From positions 744,001 to 808,000 of the forward strand of contig NZ_CAADFC020000016.1 of NCBI RefSeq assembly GCF_900696085.1: a DNA stretch of 64,000 bases, read 5' to 3'. The notes beneath the pieces are model-generated. The model did no database searches, was not told the origin of the DNA, and saw nothing but the letters and a program-made list of their open reading frames with translations. Of this stretch, positions 34,032 through 42,855 are shown one piece after another. Position numbers and translations under genes: made by a program. The DNA is from Bradyrhizobium ivorense (GTDB taxonomy: Bacteria > Pseudomonadota > Alphaproteobacteria > Rhizobiales > Xanthobacteraceae). Each line of letters opens with the position of its first letter. Position 1 is the stretch's first letter.

Positions 34032-34943
34032 ATGGATCGCCTGGAGTCGATGTCGACTTTTTTGGCCGTGGTCGAGACTGGCAGCTTGTCGGCCGCCTCG
34101 CGGCGACTCAAGACGCCACTGGCAACGGTCAGCCGCAAGGTCTCCGAGCTCGAGTCACATCTCCGGACGAAGCTGTTCAACCGTTCAAGCCGCAAGCTGG
34201 TCCTGACCGATGCAGGCAGCTCCTACTTCGCCGCGTGCAGGCGGATTTTGGCTGATGTAACCGAGGCCGAGCGCGCCGCATCCGGCGAATATTCTGAGCC
34301 GACCGGAGAGCTGACCGTAACCGCTCCGGTGGGACTTGGCCGCGCTTACCTCATCCCGATTCTCGCTGATTTCCTCAAGGCTTATCCGGATATCAAGGCG
34401 AGCTTGGAGCTCGCCGACCGCGTGCAGAGCCTGTTTCAGGAGCAGATCGACCTTGGCTTACGCATCGGTCCCCTGCCCGACAGCAGCCTGATTGCGGTAC
34501 GCGTCGGCACGACGCGTCGCGTGGTTTGCGCTAGTCCAGCCTACATCGCAGCCCACGGAGCACCGCGCACGCCGGACGAACTCGCCGGGCATGACTGCAT
34601 AACCTATGCGGGTTTCATGTCGCCCGATGTCTGGACATTCTTCAAGGATAAGACAGCTGTCGCGGTGCCCGTACGCGCACGGCTCGTGGTCGGCAGCGCA
34701 GAAGCAGCCTGTGACGCAGCATGCGCCGGCATCGGCATTACCTCTGCCTTCGCCTACCATTTCCAGGCGGCGCTCAAGCGCGGTGATCTCACGACTCTGC
34801 TCGATGAATTCCAGCCCGAACCGCTGCCGGTCAATCTCGTGTACGCGGCCAACCGGTTTCTGCCGATCAAGGTCCGCGCTTTCCTCGATTTTGCTGCGCC
34901 GAGGCTCAAGACAGTTTTCGGGGAATTCCAGCCGCCCGCTTAG
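34032..34943 (+). CDS. LysR-family transcriptional regulator, copy 2
   Basis: 303 residues from MDRLESMSTFLAVVETGSLS. Helix-turn-helix TVSRKVSELESHLRTKLFNR, then a substrate-binding domain closing with VNLVYAANRFLPIKVRAFLD, nearly identical in those stretches to the LysR protein at 14217-15113. The divergent SDR gene is the probable target. The start region overlaps an inverted repeat, suggesting autoregulation. Confidence 0.9.
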   Translation: MDRLESMSTFLAVVETGSLSAASRRLKTPLATVSRKVSELESHLRTKLFNRSSRKLVLTDAGSSYFAACRRILADVTEAERAASGEYSEPTGELTVTAPVGLGRAYLIPILADFLKAYPDIKASLELADRVQSLFQEQIDLGLRIGPLPDSSLIAVRVGTTRRVVCASPAYIAAHGAPRTPDELAGHDCITYAGFMSPDVWTFFKDKTAVAVPVRARLVVGSAEAACDAACAGIGITSAFAYHFQAALKRGDLTTLLDEFQPEPLPVNLVYAANRFLPIKVRAFLDFAAPRLKTVFGEFQPPA

Positions 34944-35032
34944 GGTCAGCCACCAACAAAGGACTTGCGGAAATCTGGACCAAGATCGAGCTCGATCTGA
35001 ACCACCGAACCGGCTGCGACCCAATTTCTACT

Positions 35033-35242
35033 TTAAGCTCCCCTGCCGTCCTGTTTGCCGATCACGCAGCGCCATGCCGCGAGACGCTCGGCCGGATGCT
35101 GCGTCATCCAGTCGGCAAGCTGCGGCGCGCCCATCAAGCATGACTGCACCGAGACGTTCGCGAAATCCGACGTGGTGACGATCTGCTCGTGGCAATTCGC
35201 CGGAGAAGACAGGCTGCAAAGCACCGCAATGATCTTGATCAC
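35033..35242 (-). CDS. Small protein, 69 aa, last gene of the clpX operon
   Basis: A GTG start overlaps the stop of the 57-residue gene (GTGA). It begins MIKIIAVLCSLSSPANCHEQ with a short hydrophobic leader and continues TSDFANVSVQSCLMGAPQLA, ending RCVIGKQDGRGA. The LMGAPQLADWM pattern is recalled from rhizobial hypothetical proteins. Probably exported or membrane-associated; function unknown. Confidence 0.65.
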   Translation of the reverse strand: MIKIIAVLCSLSSPANCHEQIVTTSDFANVSVQSCLMGAPQLADWMTQHPAERLAAWRCVIGKQDGRGA

Positions 35243-35412
35243 GAGACAACTCCGGCATTGATGTTGCTGATTGCTTGACCCATCGGCGGCTTCTTGTCCT
35301 GCTTGCTGACGGGAGCCGACGGGATGACGCTGTCGCTAATCGCGCAGGGTTCATGAATCAGGCGGCTTCGTTCGCGCCCAGACGCTTGGATAAATCGAAA
35401 GAATTCTTCCAT
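35239..35412 (-). CDS. Small protein, 57 aa (MGEVIQFIP-related)
   Basis: It reads MEEFFRFIQASGRERSRLIH and ends NINAGVVS. The start lies two bases after the clpX stop, with GAGG inside the clpX 3' end as ribosome-binding site; the stop overlaps the next start by four bases. It resembles the 60-residue protein at 13784-13966 (shared FI, RER, RLI pattern). Tight coupling to clpX suggests a linked role. Confidence 0.6.
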   Translation of the reverse strand: MEEFFRFIQASGRERSRLIHEPCAISDSVIPSAPVSKQDKKPPMGQAISNINAGVVS

Positions 35413-35414
35413 CT

Positions 35415-36692
35415 TCAGCCTCTTCTGAATTGCGCGCCGCCTGCCACCGCGCGATCGGGCCGATCGGCGTAGATGTAGAGCGGATGCGCGGTCCCCTCCG
35501 CCACTTCGCGCGAGATCACGACTTGCTCGACGCCTTCGAGGCCCGGCAGATCGAACATGGTCTCGAGCAGGATGCTTTCGAGGATCGAGCGCAGGCCGCG
35601 CGCGCCGGTCCTGCGTTCGATCGCCTTGCGCGCAACCGCGCCAAGTGCCTCGTCTGCGAAGGTCAGATCGATATTCTCCATCTTGAACAGGCGCTGGTAT
35701 TGTTTCACCAGCGCGTTCTTCGGATTGGTGAGGATCTTCTTCAGCGAGGTCTCGTCCAGGTCCTCGAGCGTGGCGACCACCGGCAGGCGGCCGACGAATT
35801 CGGGGATCAGCCCGTACTTCGAGAGGTCCTCTGGTTCCACATGGCGGAAGATCTCACCGCTGCGGCGGTCTTCCGGTGCGAGTACCTGGGCCCCGAAGCC
35901 GATCGAGGTCGAACGGCCGCGCGCGGAGATGATTTTCTCCAGCCCCGAGAACGCACCACCGCAGATGAACAAGATGTTGGTGGTGTCGACCTGCAGAAGC
36001 TCCTGCTCCGGATGCTTGCGGCCGCCCTTCGGCGGAACTGAAGCGACCGTGCCTTCGATGATCTTGAGCAGCGCCTGCTGCACGCCCTCGCCTGATACGT
36101 CGCGAGTGATCGACGGATTCTCGGACTTACGGCTGATCTTGTCGATTTCGTCGATATAGACGATGCCGCGCTGGGCACGCTCAACGTCGTAGTCGGCGGT
36201 CTGCAACAGCTTCAGGATGATGCTCTCGACGTCCTCGCCGACATAGCCCGCCTCGGTCAGCGTGGTGGCATCCGCCATCGTGAAGGGCACGTCGAGGATG
36301 CGGGCGAGCGTCTGCGCGAGCAGCGTCTTGCCCGCACCTGTCGGCCCGATCAGCAGGATGTTCGATTTCGCGAGTTCGACGTCGTTGTGCTTGGTCTGGT
36401 GGTTGAGCCGCTTGTAGTGATTGTGGACGGCGACCGAGAGGACCTTCTTCGCGTGGCTCTGACCGATCACATAGTCGTCGAGGACCTTGCAGATATCCTT
36501 CGGGGTCGGAACGCCGTCAGGCGACTCTACCGGCGAGGACCTGTTCTCCTCGCGGATCATGTCCACGCAGAGTTCGACGCATTCGTCGCAGATCAACGCC
36601 GTCGGCCCTGCGATGACCTTGCGGACCTCGTGCTGGCTCTTGCCGCAGAAGGAGCAGTACAGCGCATTTTGCGTAAGTGAATGAACTGCCAT
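35415..36692 (-). CDS. clpX: ATP-dependent Clp protease ATP-binding subunit ClpX (probable accessory copy)
   Basis: AAA+ unfoldase, 425 residues from MAVHSLTQN. N-terminal C4 zinc finger CSFCGKSQHEVRK with CDECVELC; Walker A GPTGAGKTLLAQ; Walker B IVYIDEIDKIS; pore loop GYVGED; sensor-2 GARGLRSIL. All functional elements are intact. It is not next to clpP, tig or lon as the housekeeping clpX usually is, but is embedded among small genes, so it is likely a second copy with specialised substrates (inference). Confidence 0.93.
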   Translation of the reverse strand: MAVHSLTQNALYCSFCGKSQHEVRKVIAGPTALICDECVELCVDMIREENRSSPVESPDGVPTPKDICKVLDDYVIGQSHAKKVLSVAVHNHYKRLNHQTKHNDVELAKSNILLIGPTGAGKTLLAQTLARILDVPFTMADATTLTEAGYVGEDVESIILKLLQTADYDVERAQRGIVYIDEIDKISRKSENPSITRDVSGEGVQQALLKIIEGTVASVPPKGGRKHPEQELLQVDTTNILFICGGAFSGLEKIISARGRSTSIGFGAQVLAPEDRRSGEIFRHVEPEDLSKYGLIPEFVGRLPVVATLEDLDETSLKKILTNPKNALVKQYQRLFKMENIDLTFADEALGAVARKAIERRTGARGLRSILESILLETMFDLPGLEGVEQVVISREVAEGTAHPLYIYADRPDRAVAGGAQFRRG

Positions 36693-36699
36693 AGCGACC

Positions 36700-36933
36700 T
36701 CAATGCGACTTGCCGAGCACGAAAGTGAAGGGAACAACAAACAGTTCACCGCCCTGCTCGTCGCTGACATGCAAGGCCCAGTCACGCCAATCCTCGAGGC
36801 TGCGCTCGTCGATCAAGGATCGCACGATGCGGGTCGCATGATCGCACGCCTCAGCGAGATCATCCACCAAGGCGCCGCGACGATCGACGAACACCTTCTT
36901 CGTGTTCGAGCAATGGAAGTAGACCTGGGTCAC
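36700..36933 (-). CDS. DUF6894-type small protein, 77 aa
   Basis: GTG start with AAAGGAG seven bases upstream (the longer ATG version at 36975 is less likely). It opens VTQVYFHCSNTKKVFVDRRG with DLAEACDHATRI, the DUF6894 pattern common in Bradyrhizobium. It ends seven bases before the clpX ATG and starts two bases after the preceding small gene. Function unknown; possible ClpX substrate or stress protein. Confidence 0.7.
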   Translation of the reverse strand: MTQVYFHCSNTKKVFVDRRGALVDDLAEACDHATRIVRSLIDERSLEDWRDWALHVSDEQGGELFVVPFTFVLGKSH

Positions 36934-36935
36934 GT

Positions 36936-37076
36936 TCAGTCTCCTTTGGATCGAATGGGGAGTAGCGAGAGGCAAGCGTCGCTCGTGTCCTCAAAGAGGC
37001 AGCGCGAGGTAGACAGCGGCGAGGCCACGAATATTTGGAACCACATCCAGGTTGTCATCAGCGGAAACAGGATCAT
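36936..37076 (-). CDS. Small membrane-type protein, 46 aa
   Basis: MILFPLMTTWMWFQIFVASP forms one hydrophobic segment, followed by a polar tail ending IRSKGD. GAGG lies seven bases upstream of the ATG. Its last codons contain the AAAGGAG ribosome-binding site of the DUF6894 gene. Short, so moderate support only. Confidence 0.45.
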   Translation of the reverse strand: MILFPLMTTWMWFQIFVASPLSTSRCLFEDTSDACLSLLPIRSKGD

Positions 37077-37117
37077 CTGCGCACCTCTAGAGTTGGCATT
37101 TGCCACGAATAGGAGGC

Positions 37118-37423
37118 TCAGCTGCCGCACTTCGTCGCCAACAGGTCGTTGAAAGCGTTGATCACGGAATCGAGCGCGGCCAACACACGCGCACCATCGA
37201 CGCGTTTGGCTGCCAATTGCCGCAACATCACCGACTCGTAGAATGAGGCGGCGTAGGCGCGACAGCTCGTTTCCTTCTCGGCATTGGCCGGCTGGCTCTG
37301 CACGGTCGGCCAGCGCTTGCAAAAGGCATCGACGTCCTTGCTTGAGGTACATTCAGCCGCAAGGGAGGGGGCCGTAGATGCGATGATCGCGGCAGACGCG
37401 ATGAGAACGGCTAATCTCCTCAT
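37118..37423 (-). CDS. Small exported protein, 101 aa
   Basis: Start at MRRLAVLIASAAIIASTAPS with GGAG seven bases upstream; signal cleavage after SLAAE. The mature part has four cysteines (ECTSS, DAFCKRW, TSCRAY, TKCGS), likely two disulfides, and is helical. First gene of the minus-strand run leading into clpX (41-base gap to the next gene). Unrecognised. Confidence 0.65.
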   Translation of the reverse strand: MRRLAVLIASAAIIASTAPSLAAECTSSKDVDAFCKRWPTVQSQPANAEKETSCRAYAASFYESVMLRQLAAKRVDGARVLAALDSVINAFNDLLATKCGS

Positions 37424-37601
37424 GATCGAACTCCGCAAGGGGAATTGTTACGAGGAGAGTTACAGTTCTTTAGGCTATGTTCCATTGCACGCGAGCCGTT
37501 CCAGGTACGGCTGTGGCTGCATCAACTGAACCTTGGCTTACCGAGCGACTCTGTATGGATGCAGCGGCCCACCTTCGTCCGAGGTGACACGAGTTGACGC
37601 A

Positions 37602-37631
37602 GTCAGCCTGCGCGCAAGCGAACAGGCTGAC
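37602..37631. terminator. Hairpin downstream of the second HlyD gene
   Basis: GTCAGCCTG / CAGGCTGAC, a perfect 9-bp stem with a 12-base loop, 24 bases beyond the stop of the gene ending at 37655. No T-run. Confidence 0.4.
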
Positions 37632-37654
37632 CGCGTTAAAGCTGTCGTGTAGAC

Positions 37655-38830
37655 TCATGCCGGGTCTGGAATGCAGCCCGGCCGCGCCGAGGCTCTGCCG
37701 ATCAATCCGAAAAAGCTCGTTTCGAGTTTGGCGCGGGCACTTTGCAACAGCGTTGCGCTTTCGCCATCCGTGCCGTCCCGGATCGTCACAGTTGCTGTCA
37801 GGCCCGACACCAGCGGCACGCCGGTCGGGACGTGATCAATTGCGATCCGGACCGGTACCCGCTGCGCCAGGCGCACCCAGGTGTAGACAGGATCGACATT
37901 GGGCAAGCCCTGCGTGGCGGCGGCCGCATTGGACACGCTGACGCCACGCGTCACCGTTGCGATATGGCCTGTAATCGGCGCCGAATAGCCCATCAGCCTA
38001 GCCTCGGCACGGTCACCAACGCACAGCCTCGCCAGCTTGGTTTCCTCGAAATAGCCGTCGACCCAATAGCTATCCGTATCGATAATGGAGACGTTTGCGA
38101 CACCAAGATGCGCGTAGTCACCCTCCCGAAGCAGGAGATTGGTGACGATTCCATTCACCGGACTGCGCACTTCGGTGCGTTGCAGGTTGATCTCCGCCTG
38201 CGCAACCTGCTGCTCGGCTGATTCGACAGCCGCCTTTGCCTGAAGAGCGTTTCCCTCATAGACCTGCTTCTGCTCGGTGGACGCAGCCAAATCAGACAAG
38301 CGGCTCCGCCGCTCGGACTGCAATGCCTTCACGCTCAGATCCGCCATCTTCTGCTGGAGGGCCGCCTTGTTCGTGCGCAGCGCAATCTCGAAATCAAAGG
38401 GGTCGACGACATACAAAACGTCACCCTTATGAACAAATTGGTTGTCGACGACTCGCAGCTGCTTGATTCTCCCGGAGATCTCCGGCGCAACACTCGCCAC
38501 CTGCACGCGCAGCCGCCCATCGCGCGTCCACGGTCCGGCGTTATACTGGTCCCATGACACGAGCGCAGCCAGCACCGCAGTGGCGGCGATTCCGACGGTC
38601 GCCAGCCTGCGCACCAGAAGCCGCCCGGCTCGCGAGCCATCGTTTCGGAGCGGCGGCGTCGATTTTACTGGAGCCGGTACGATCGGCCCATCATCCGTGT
38701 GACCTTCCGATACCCTCAGTGCGGGTTGGTCGACCGGGCTCACTCGACGAACTAATTCCTCAGCTTCACTCGGCAAAGCGGCATTTGCCTGTATCTCACG
38801 AACAGTCACATCATGAACGACCGCATCCAT
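37655..38830 (-). CDS. HlyD-family periplasmic adaptor (EmrA/AaeA-like)
   Basis: 391 residues from MDAVVHDV, with GAGGAG six bases upstream. It has a long cytoplasmic N-terminus (about 75 residues), one membrane helix (LATVGIAATAVLAALVSW), then AGPWTRDGRLRVQVASVAPE, a coiled-coil hairpin (about residues 170-240) and DGYFEETKLARLCVGDRAEA. Third gene of a FUSC-DUF1656-HlyD operon. The extended N-terminus differs from the HlyD protein at 19029. Confidence 0.9.
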   Translation of the reverse strand: MDAVVHDVTVREIQANAALPSEAEELVRRVSPVDQPALRVSEGHTDDGPIVPAPVKSTPPLRNDGSRAGRLLVRRLATVGIAATAVLAALVSWDQYNAGPWTRDGRLRVQVASVAPEISGRIKQLRVVDNQFVHKGDVLYVVDPFDFEIALRTNKAALQQKMADLSVKALQSERRSRLSDLAASTEQKQVYEGNALQAKAAVESAEQQVAQAEINLQRTEVRSPVNGIVTNLLLREGDYAHLGVANVSIIDTDSYWVDGYFEETKLARLCVGDRAEARLMGYSAPITGHIATVTRGVSVSNAAAATQGLPNVDPVYTWVRLAQRVPVRIAIDHVPTGVPLVSGLTATVTIRDGTDGESATLLQSARAKLETSFFGLIGRASARPGCIPDPA

Positions 38831-38841
38831 GGCGCCCTCCT

Positions 38842-39045
38842 CTAGACCAACAGAATCAACAGGCCGAGAACCGTCACAAACAGGCTCATCTCGGCGATCG
38901 CGGCGTGGCTGAACATCTTCGCAAAGCCGACGGCATGCAGAAGGGGCCGAAGCGCGATGATCATGATGAGAGCTATCGCGAGGTAAGTTACAAACGGAGC
39001 GAACAGGACGCCTCCGATCACCAGCTCCGCAAAGGTCTGTGCCAT
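38842..39045 (-). CDS. DUF1656 membrane protein
   Basis: 67 residues from MAQTFAELVIGGVLFAPFVT, with GGAGG six bases upstream. Two membrane helices (YLAIALIMIIALRPLL; AEMSLFVTVLGLLILLV). It sits between the FUSC and HlyD genes, matching the arrangement at 18383. Confidence 0.85.
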   Translation of the reverse strand: MAQTFAELVIGGVLFAPFVTYLAIALIMIIALRPLLHAVGFAKMFSHAAIAEMSLFVTVLGLLILLV

Positions 39046-39095
39046 CAGGTTTCCTCCGATAAATCGAGATCTTGGTCGCAACGCCCATCCCCGGG

Positions 39096-40718
39096 TTAGG
39101 TCAGCTTCGAACCATCGCGCCGCATCATCGTTGATTGGTCGAAACAAGAGACCATTTCGGCGAGCGCCTCACTGTCCTCTGAGCCGCCGGCGGAAAGAAA
39201 CTGCCCAAGCCGTGACGCATTCCGGAGCATCGCTTCTTCCGGCGCCTCTCCATTCTTGAAAGACAGCTCCTGCAGTTCACTGCGAGCCTCCGCTAGAAGC
39301 TGCATCCTTCGTTTGTCATCGGATAAGGGAGGAATCAGTGTTTGCGTTGCGAGCAGCAACGCGGCCGCCGCGATAATGAACACGGACGTAAAGAGGAAGG
39401 CTTGCGGATTGTAGGTCTGCGGATTACTCGGCGCCAGGAGGAGCATGATGAAGGGCAGAATGGCGCGACCAAGCGAGGACCACAGAAGATTGCTGGAGGT
39501 AACGAGGAGCGCCGCGCCGATCACAAAGGGGGCAAGACCGATGGCCAGCAGCGGAAAGTCATCGGCACCATTGAGGATGAAGAACTCGAGTATGCCGGTC
39601 AGCACGATCGCGATCGGCGCAGCAACGAGTGCGATCGCCGTGAAGGCGCGCGGTTTCGGGGTTGTGGCCCCCAATCCGATCATCATTGTCACGAAAGACA
39701 GCGAAACGCTCGCGGCAGGCCACCCGGCCCACACGTAGAACGCCGAGGTGATGGCGAGCCATAGAGCAGCGCGGACAGCGCTCTCGGCAGCAATTCGGTA
39801 GGAACGATACAAAGGCGCGCGCCACAATCGCCGCGGCCACTTCGCTGAACTCAGGGCAAGCAAATCTTGCGAAACTTGTTCGCCCCGTAGAAGTACCTCA
39901 CTCCGCGCCAGGATTTCCGTTTCAGCGCCCGCGCCGTGGGCACGACCGTTGCTCAGGCTCCGAGCAGCCTGCAATTCGGCGATAAGCGAGACCGCGGTGC
40001 TGCGGGCAGCCGCACTCCCAACCGCGCCGCTACTCGACTCCGGAGCTACACTTGCGATCTCCGGCCGAAGGAACACAATTTCGCGCAGCAGCGACAAGAA
40101 TGTCTTGGAGTCGCCTGGTTCGCCACGGAGCGCAGCGCTGGCACAGAGACGAACGCGACGATGAATCGCCGCGAGCTGGGTGATCAGGTGCGATCGGCGA
40201 TCGGGAGCAGACATCAGGGTATTCACGACTGCAATCGAGAGAACGCCGACCACGATCGCGGCGCCACGCGCCATGCCGGATTCAAAGACGTGCTGCGGGT
40301 TGTCGATCTGCTGTGTCGCAATAAATGCGACGGTATAGCCGGACAGCACCGCCGCATAAGCCCGATAGCCATCCAGGAGCTTTGCCGCGAAAACGCAGAC
40401 ACCAAGCCAGACCGCAAACGCTGCGAGGATCAGATCCCTCGCCTGCGAGAAGAGACCGGTGATTGCGATTGACGCTGTCACACCCACGACAGTAGCGAGC
40501 AGACGCCAACGCGCCTTGTCCAACGCCTGACCGCGGGTTGGTTCGGCGAGAATCGCAACCGTAAGCGCGGCCGTCGTCGGCGATTCAAGCTGCAACCAAA
40601 AACTCACGAACAGTGCCAGGATCGTGGCGAGCCAAATACGGATAGCGAAGCTCCAGGCGCCGACGGGTATCTTCGCTATGGTGAGCCGCTGCTCTGTTGT
40701 CGTCGCGACCACGGTCAT
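39096..40718 (-). CDS. FUSC-family inner-membrane efflux protein
   Basis: 540 residues, shorter than the 684-residue relative at 16332. Two membrane blocks (residues 20-175 and 335-465) flank a soluble region. RIWLATILALFVSFWLQLES with SPTTAALTVAILAEP is the FUSC opening. The second HlyD and DUF1656 genes follow. It probably exports aromatic or organic acids. The winged-helix gene 28 bases upstream on the same strand is the likely regulator. Confidence 0.88.
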   Translation of the reverse strand: MTVVATTTEQRLTIAKIPVGAWSFAIRIWLATILALFVSFWLQLESPTTAALTVAILAEPTRGQALDKARWRLLATVVGVTASIAITGLFSQARDLILAAFAVWLGVCVFAAKLLDGYRAYAAVLSGYTVAFIATQQIDNPQHVFESGMARGAAIVVGVLSIAVVNTLMSAPDRRSHLITQLAAIHRRVRLCASAALRGEPGDSKTFLSLLREIVFLRPEIASVAPESSSGAVGSAAARSTAVSLIAELQAARSLSNGRAHGAGAETEILARSEVLLRGEQVSQDLLALSSAKWPRRLWRAPLYRSYRIAAESAVRAALWLAITSAFYVWAGWPAASVSLSFVTMMIGLGATTPKPRAFTAIALVAAPIAIVLTGILEFFILNGADDFPLLAIGLAPFVIGAALLVTSSNLLWSSLGRAILPFIMLLLAPSNPQTYNPQAFLFTSVFIIAAAALLLATQTLIPPLSDDKRRMQLLAEARSELQELSFKNGEAPEEAMLRNASRLGQFLSAGGSEDSEALAEMVSCFDQSTMMRRDGSKLT

Positions 40719-40746
40719 GTCTCTGCTGATGCTTCGTCAGTCGCGC

Positions 40747-41208
40747 TCAATTCTCGTGTACCAGCACGTCGACCTTGCCGACGAAGCAGTAGCCACGTCC
40801 GGGAATGTTGACGATGAACCGGTGCCCGTCGCGGCCATCACGCAGCGCACGGCGCAGCGCGGACATATGGACCGTGAGGTTCGCTGGTTCGACAAAGACA
40901 TTGGGCCAGACCCGCGTCATCAAGTCCTGCTTGCTGACCAGCTCACCCTGGCGCTCAAGCAAGGCGATCAGGATCTCCAGCGCGCGACTTCCAAGGCAGA
41001 CCGGCTTGTCGCCTTCCAGCAGAAGAAGCTGCGTCGGAAGTAGCCGGAACGGTCCGAAAGAAACGTCGACTGGGGCGACGCCGGCCGATCTGACTCGCTG
41101 CGGGACGGATGGTCTGGTCGAGAGCGGACCCTGAACCGTGTGCGCGGCGTCGAGCCTCGGTTCAGGATGAAATTGCTCCAGGCGGCCGAAAGCTGAAATC
41201 GATCGCAT
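40747..41208 (-). CDS. Winged-helix transcriptional regulator (OmpR/CadC-type DNA-binding domain)
   Basis: 153 residues from MRSISAF. A single Trans_reg_C domain covers about residues 50-145: FGPFRLLPTQLLLLEGDKPV, RALEILIALLERQGELVSKQ, NLTVHMSALRRALRDGRDGH, IPGRGYCFVG. There is no receiver domain and no transmembrane segment, so it is neither a standard response regulator nor a CadC sensor. It precedes the FUSC efflux operon and probably controls it. Confidence 0.85.
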   Translation of the reverse strand: MRSISAFGRLEQFHPEPRLDAAHTVQGPLSTRPSVPQRVRSAGVAPVDVSFGPFRLLPTQLLLLEGDKPVCLGSRALEILIALLERQGELVSKQDLMTRVWPNVFVEPANLTVHMSALRRALRDGRDGHRFIVNIPGRGYCFVGKVDVLVHEN

Positions 41209-41772
41209 CGTGACCTCGCGTGCTTTTGCCGGGCTAATCCCCGCAAAGGTGCCAGTGGCCCGCAATTTGACGATTTGGAGAGCCGCGAGCTATTCCACGC
41301 TGGTCGCGCGCAATGACAGATTTGGTTGCATGACCTAAACCTAGATTTACAGGCTGCGCGAGAGAGCGGGCCATCGATCACGAGTGCTGTGGCACGATCA
41401 AGACGCCCGACAACCCCGAGGCTTAGCACACGCCCTGCATGGCCCTTCGTGATCGATAAGCCAACGTATAGCTGGCTGTGTCTAGATCACTAGCGCGAAG
41501 CGCCCTCGGTACAATCGCGCCATACCCGTGTGCAATGGTGTCGGGCATCGCTCTGCTGTAACGATCCACCCGATGCGGATCACCAATTGCATGGTGGGCC
41601 GCTCTTTGTTGCTCCGGCACCCACGCCGGAATCGCAGCGGAACCGGACCCACGAGCCGGCAGTTGCAAGAAAAGGTCGGCGGTGTAACGCCCGCCGGCCT
41701 TTTCTGTTGGTTTGCCTGGAGATAAGCGACTGCGGATCCGAGCGTGCGGGTGGCACGCAGCAAAGTGACCAC
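41209..41772. other. Intergenic region without a supported gene (564 bases)
   Basis: It separates the efflux operon from the two-component genes. I see no convincing coding frame on either strand. The only clear element is the hairpin at 41670-41703; the promoter of the minus-strand regulator should lie near 41220-41290. Confidence 0.5.
41670..41703. terminator. Bidirectional rho-independent-type terminator
   Basis: AAAAGG-T-CGGCGG and CCGCCG-G-CCTTTT form a stem around TGTAACGC, with A-run and T-run ends. It lies 69 bases beyond the stop of the response regulator ending at 41773, on its downstream side. Confidence 0.65.
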
Positions 41773-42468
41773 TCAAGCGCGCTGCGTCGTGTCGGGCACC
41801 AGCTTGAGCTTGTCGGCCATCCGGCCAAGCTCGGGAAGAGAACCGGCCTGCATCTTCTGCATCGCCCTGCTGCGGTGCACCTTCACGGTGGCTTCGGCGA
41901 TGCCGATATCGTGGGCGATCTGTTTGCTCAGGCGGCCTCGCGCGACTTGAATCACGATTTCGCGTTCCCTGGGACTCAATGAAGCGAAACGCTCCCTCAA
42001 GGAAACCAGATCCTTGTCAGTTTCCCGCCGTTCACGATCGCGAGAAAGCCCGAGTTGAATAGCATCGAGAAGATCCTGGTCGCGGTACGGCTTGGTCAGG
42101 AACTCGATGGCCCCCCGCTTCATGGCCTGCACGGACATCGGTATGTCGCCATGCCCCGTGACGAAGATGATCGGGATATCCCTGTTTGATGCAGCAAGCT
42201 CGCGCTGAAGATCGAGGCCGCTTTGACCCGGCATTCTGATGTCGAGCACCAGGCAGGTGGGCCCATCCGGTAGGTCGGACTTCAGGAAGTCGGGAATGGA
42301 GGCAAATAGCTGAACATTGATGCTAAGCGATCGCAGCAAACGTCCGACCGACGTGCGGACGTCCGGATCGTCGTCGATGACCAACACGGTGGAATCTGCG
42401 CCAGGCATAGCTGCTGCTCGGGACGCCGCGAAAATTTCGCCTTCTTGGACCGCGGCCAGATTGCGCAT
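41773..42468 (-). CDS. FixJ/NarL-type response regulator
   Basis: 231 residues from MRNLAAV (AGGA upstream; the frame is open to 42558). Receiver domain with acidic pocket LVIDDDPDVRTS, phospho-acceptor Asp in CLVLDIRMPGQSG, conserved Thr in FVTGHGD and Lys in LTKPYRD. C-terminal LuxR helix-turn-helix LSPREREIVIQVARGRLSKQ, EATVKVHRSRAMQKM. The FixJ-like layout suggests pairing with a PAS histidine kinase; the giant kinase at 43801 is the nearest candidate. Confidence 0.9.
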   Translation of the reverse strand: MRNLAAVQEGEIFAASRAAAMPGADSTVLVIDDDPDVRTSVGRLLRSLSINVQLFASIPDFLKSDLPDGPTCLVLDIRMPGQSGLDLQRELAASNRDIPIIFVTGHGDIPMSVQAMKRGAIEFLTKPYRDQDLLDAIQLGLSRDRERRETDKDLVSLRERFASLSPREREIVIQVARGRLSKQIAHDIGIAEATVKVHRSRAMQKMQAGSLPELGRMADKLKLVPDTTQRA

Positions 42469-42639
42469 TTCTAGTCCTAATCCCGGAGCCTGAACAGTCC
42501 CATTTTTCCAGAGGATGCGCGCGGGGCGTACACCAAAGTTTACGCAAGACCGACGCAACTGACCTCGCCCAACGCTGGTCGGCCTTGCCCAACCATCTAC
42601 GGTTCGTCCGATAGCTGATGAGCAACACTGCCCATCAGC

Positions 42640-42855
42640 TCATGCGCTCCACGCGCGTTCAACATTATAGGCCAATCGAGCCGACGCTTTGTCTGCATCA
42701 TCGCGCGAAGCCTTCGCGGCTCGCCGCTCGTAGTCGTCGGCAAGCGCCTTGAGCTGACCCGCAACCGCTCGATCCGTCATGGTTTTGGCGGTGCGAAGCA
42801 AAGTCTCCGCCGTTTTCAAATACTGCCTGCCTCGTGGTGAGATCTGAAGCATCAT
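42640..42855 (-). CDS. Small helical protein, 71 aa
   Basis: MMLQISPRGRQYLKTAETLL then RTAKTMTDRAVAGQLKALAD and DDYERRAAKASRDDAD: a charged, helical cytoplasmic protein of a type recalled as frequent in Bradyrhizobium. The ATG overlaps the stop of the zinc-finger-like gene (ATGA); GAGG upstream. Function unknown. Confidence 0.65.
   Translation of the reverse strand: MMLQISPRGRQYLKTAETLLRTAKTMTDRAVAGQLKALADDYERRAAKASRDDADKASARLAYNVERAWSA

Noticed and set aside
41264..41278. TTTGACGATTTGG upstream of the winged-helix gene as another phased TTT element
   Set aside because: The triplets are 8 bases apart and there is no third TTTACTC.
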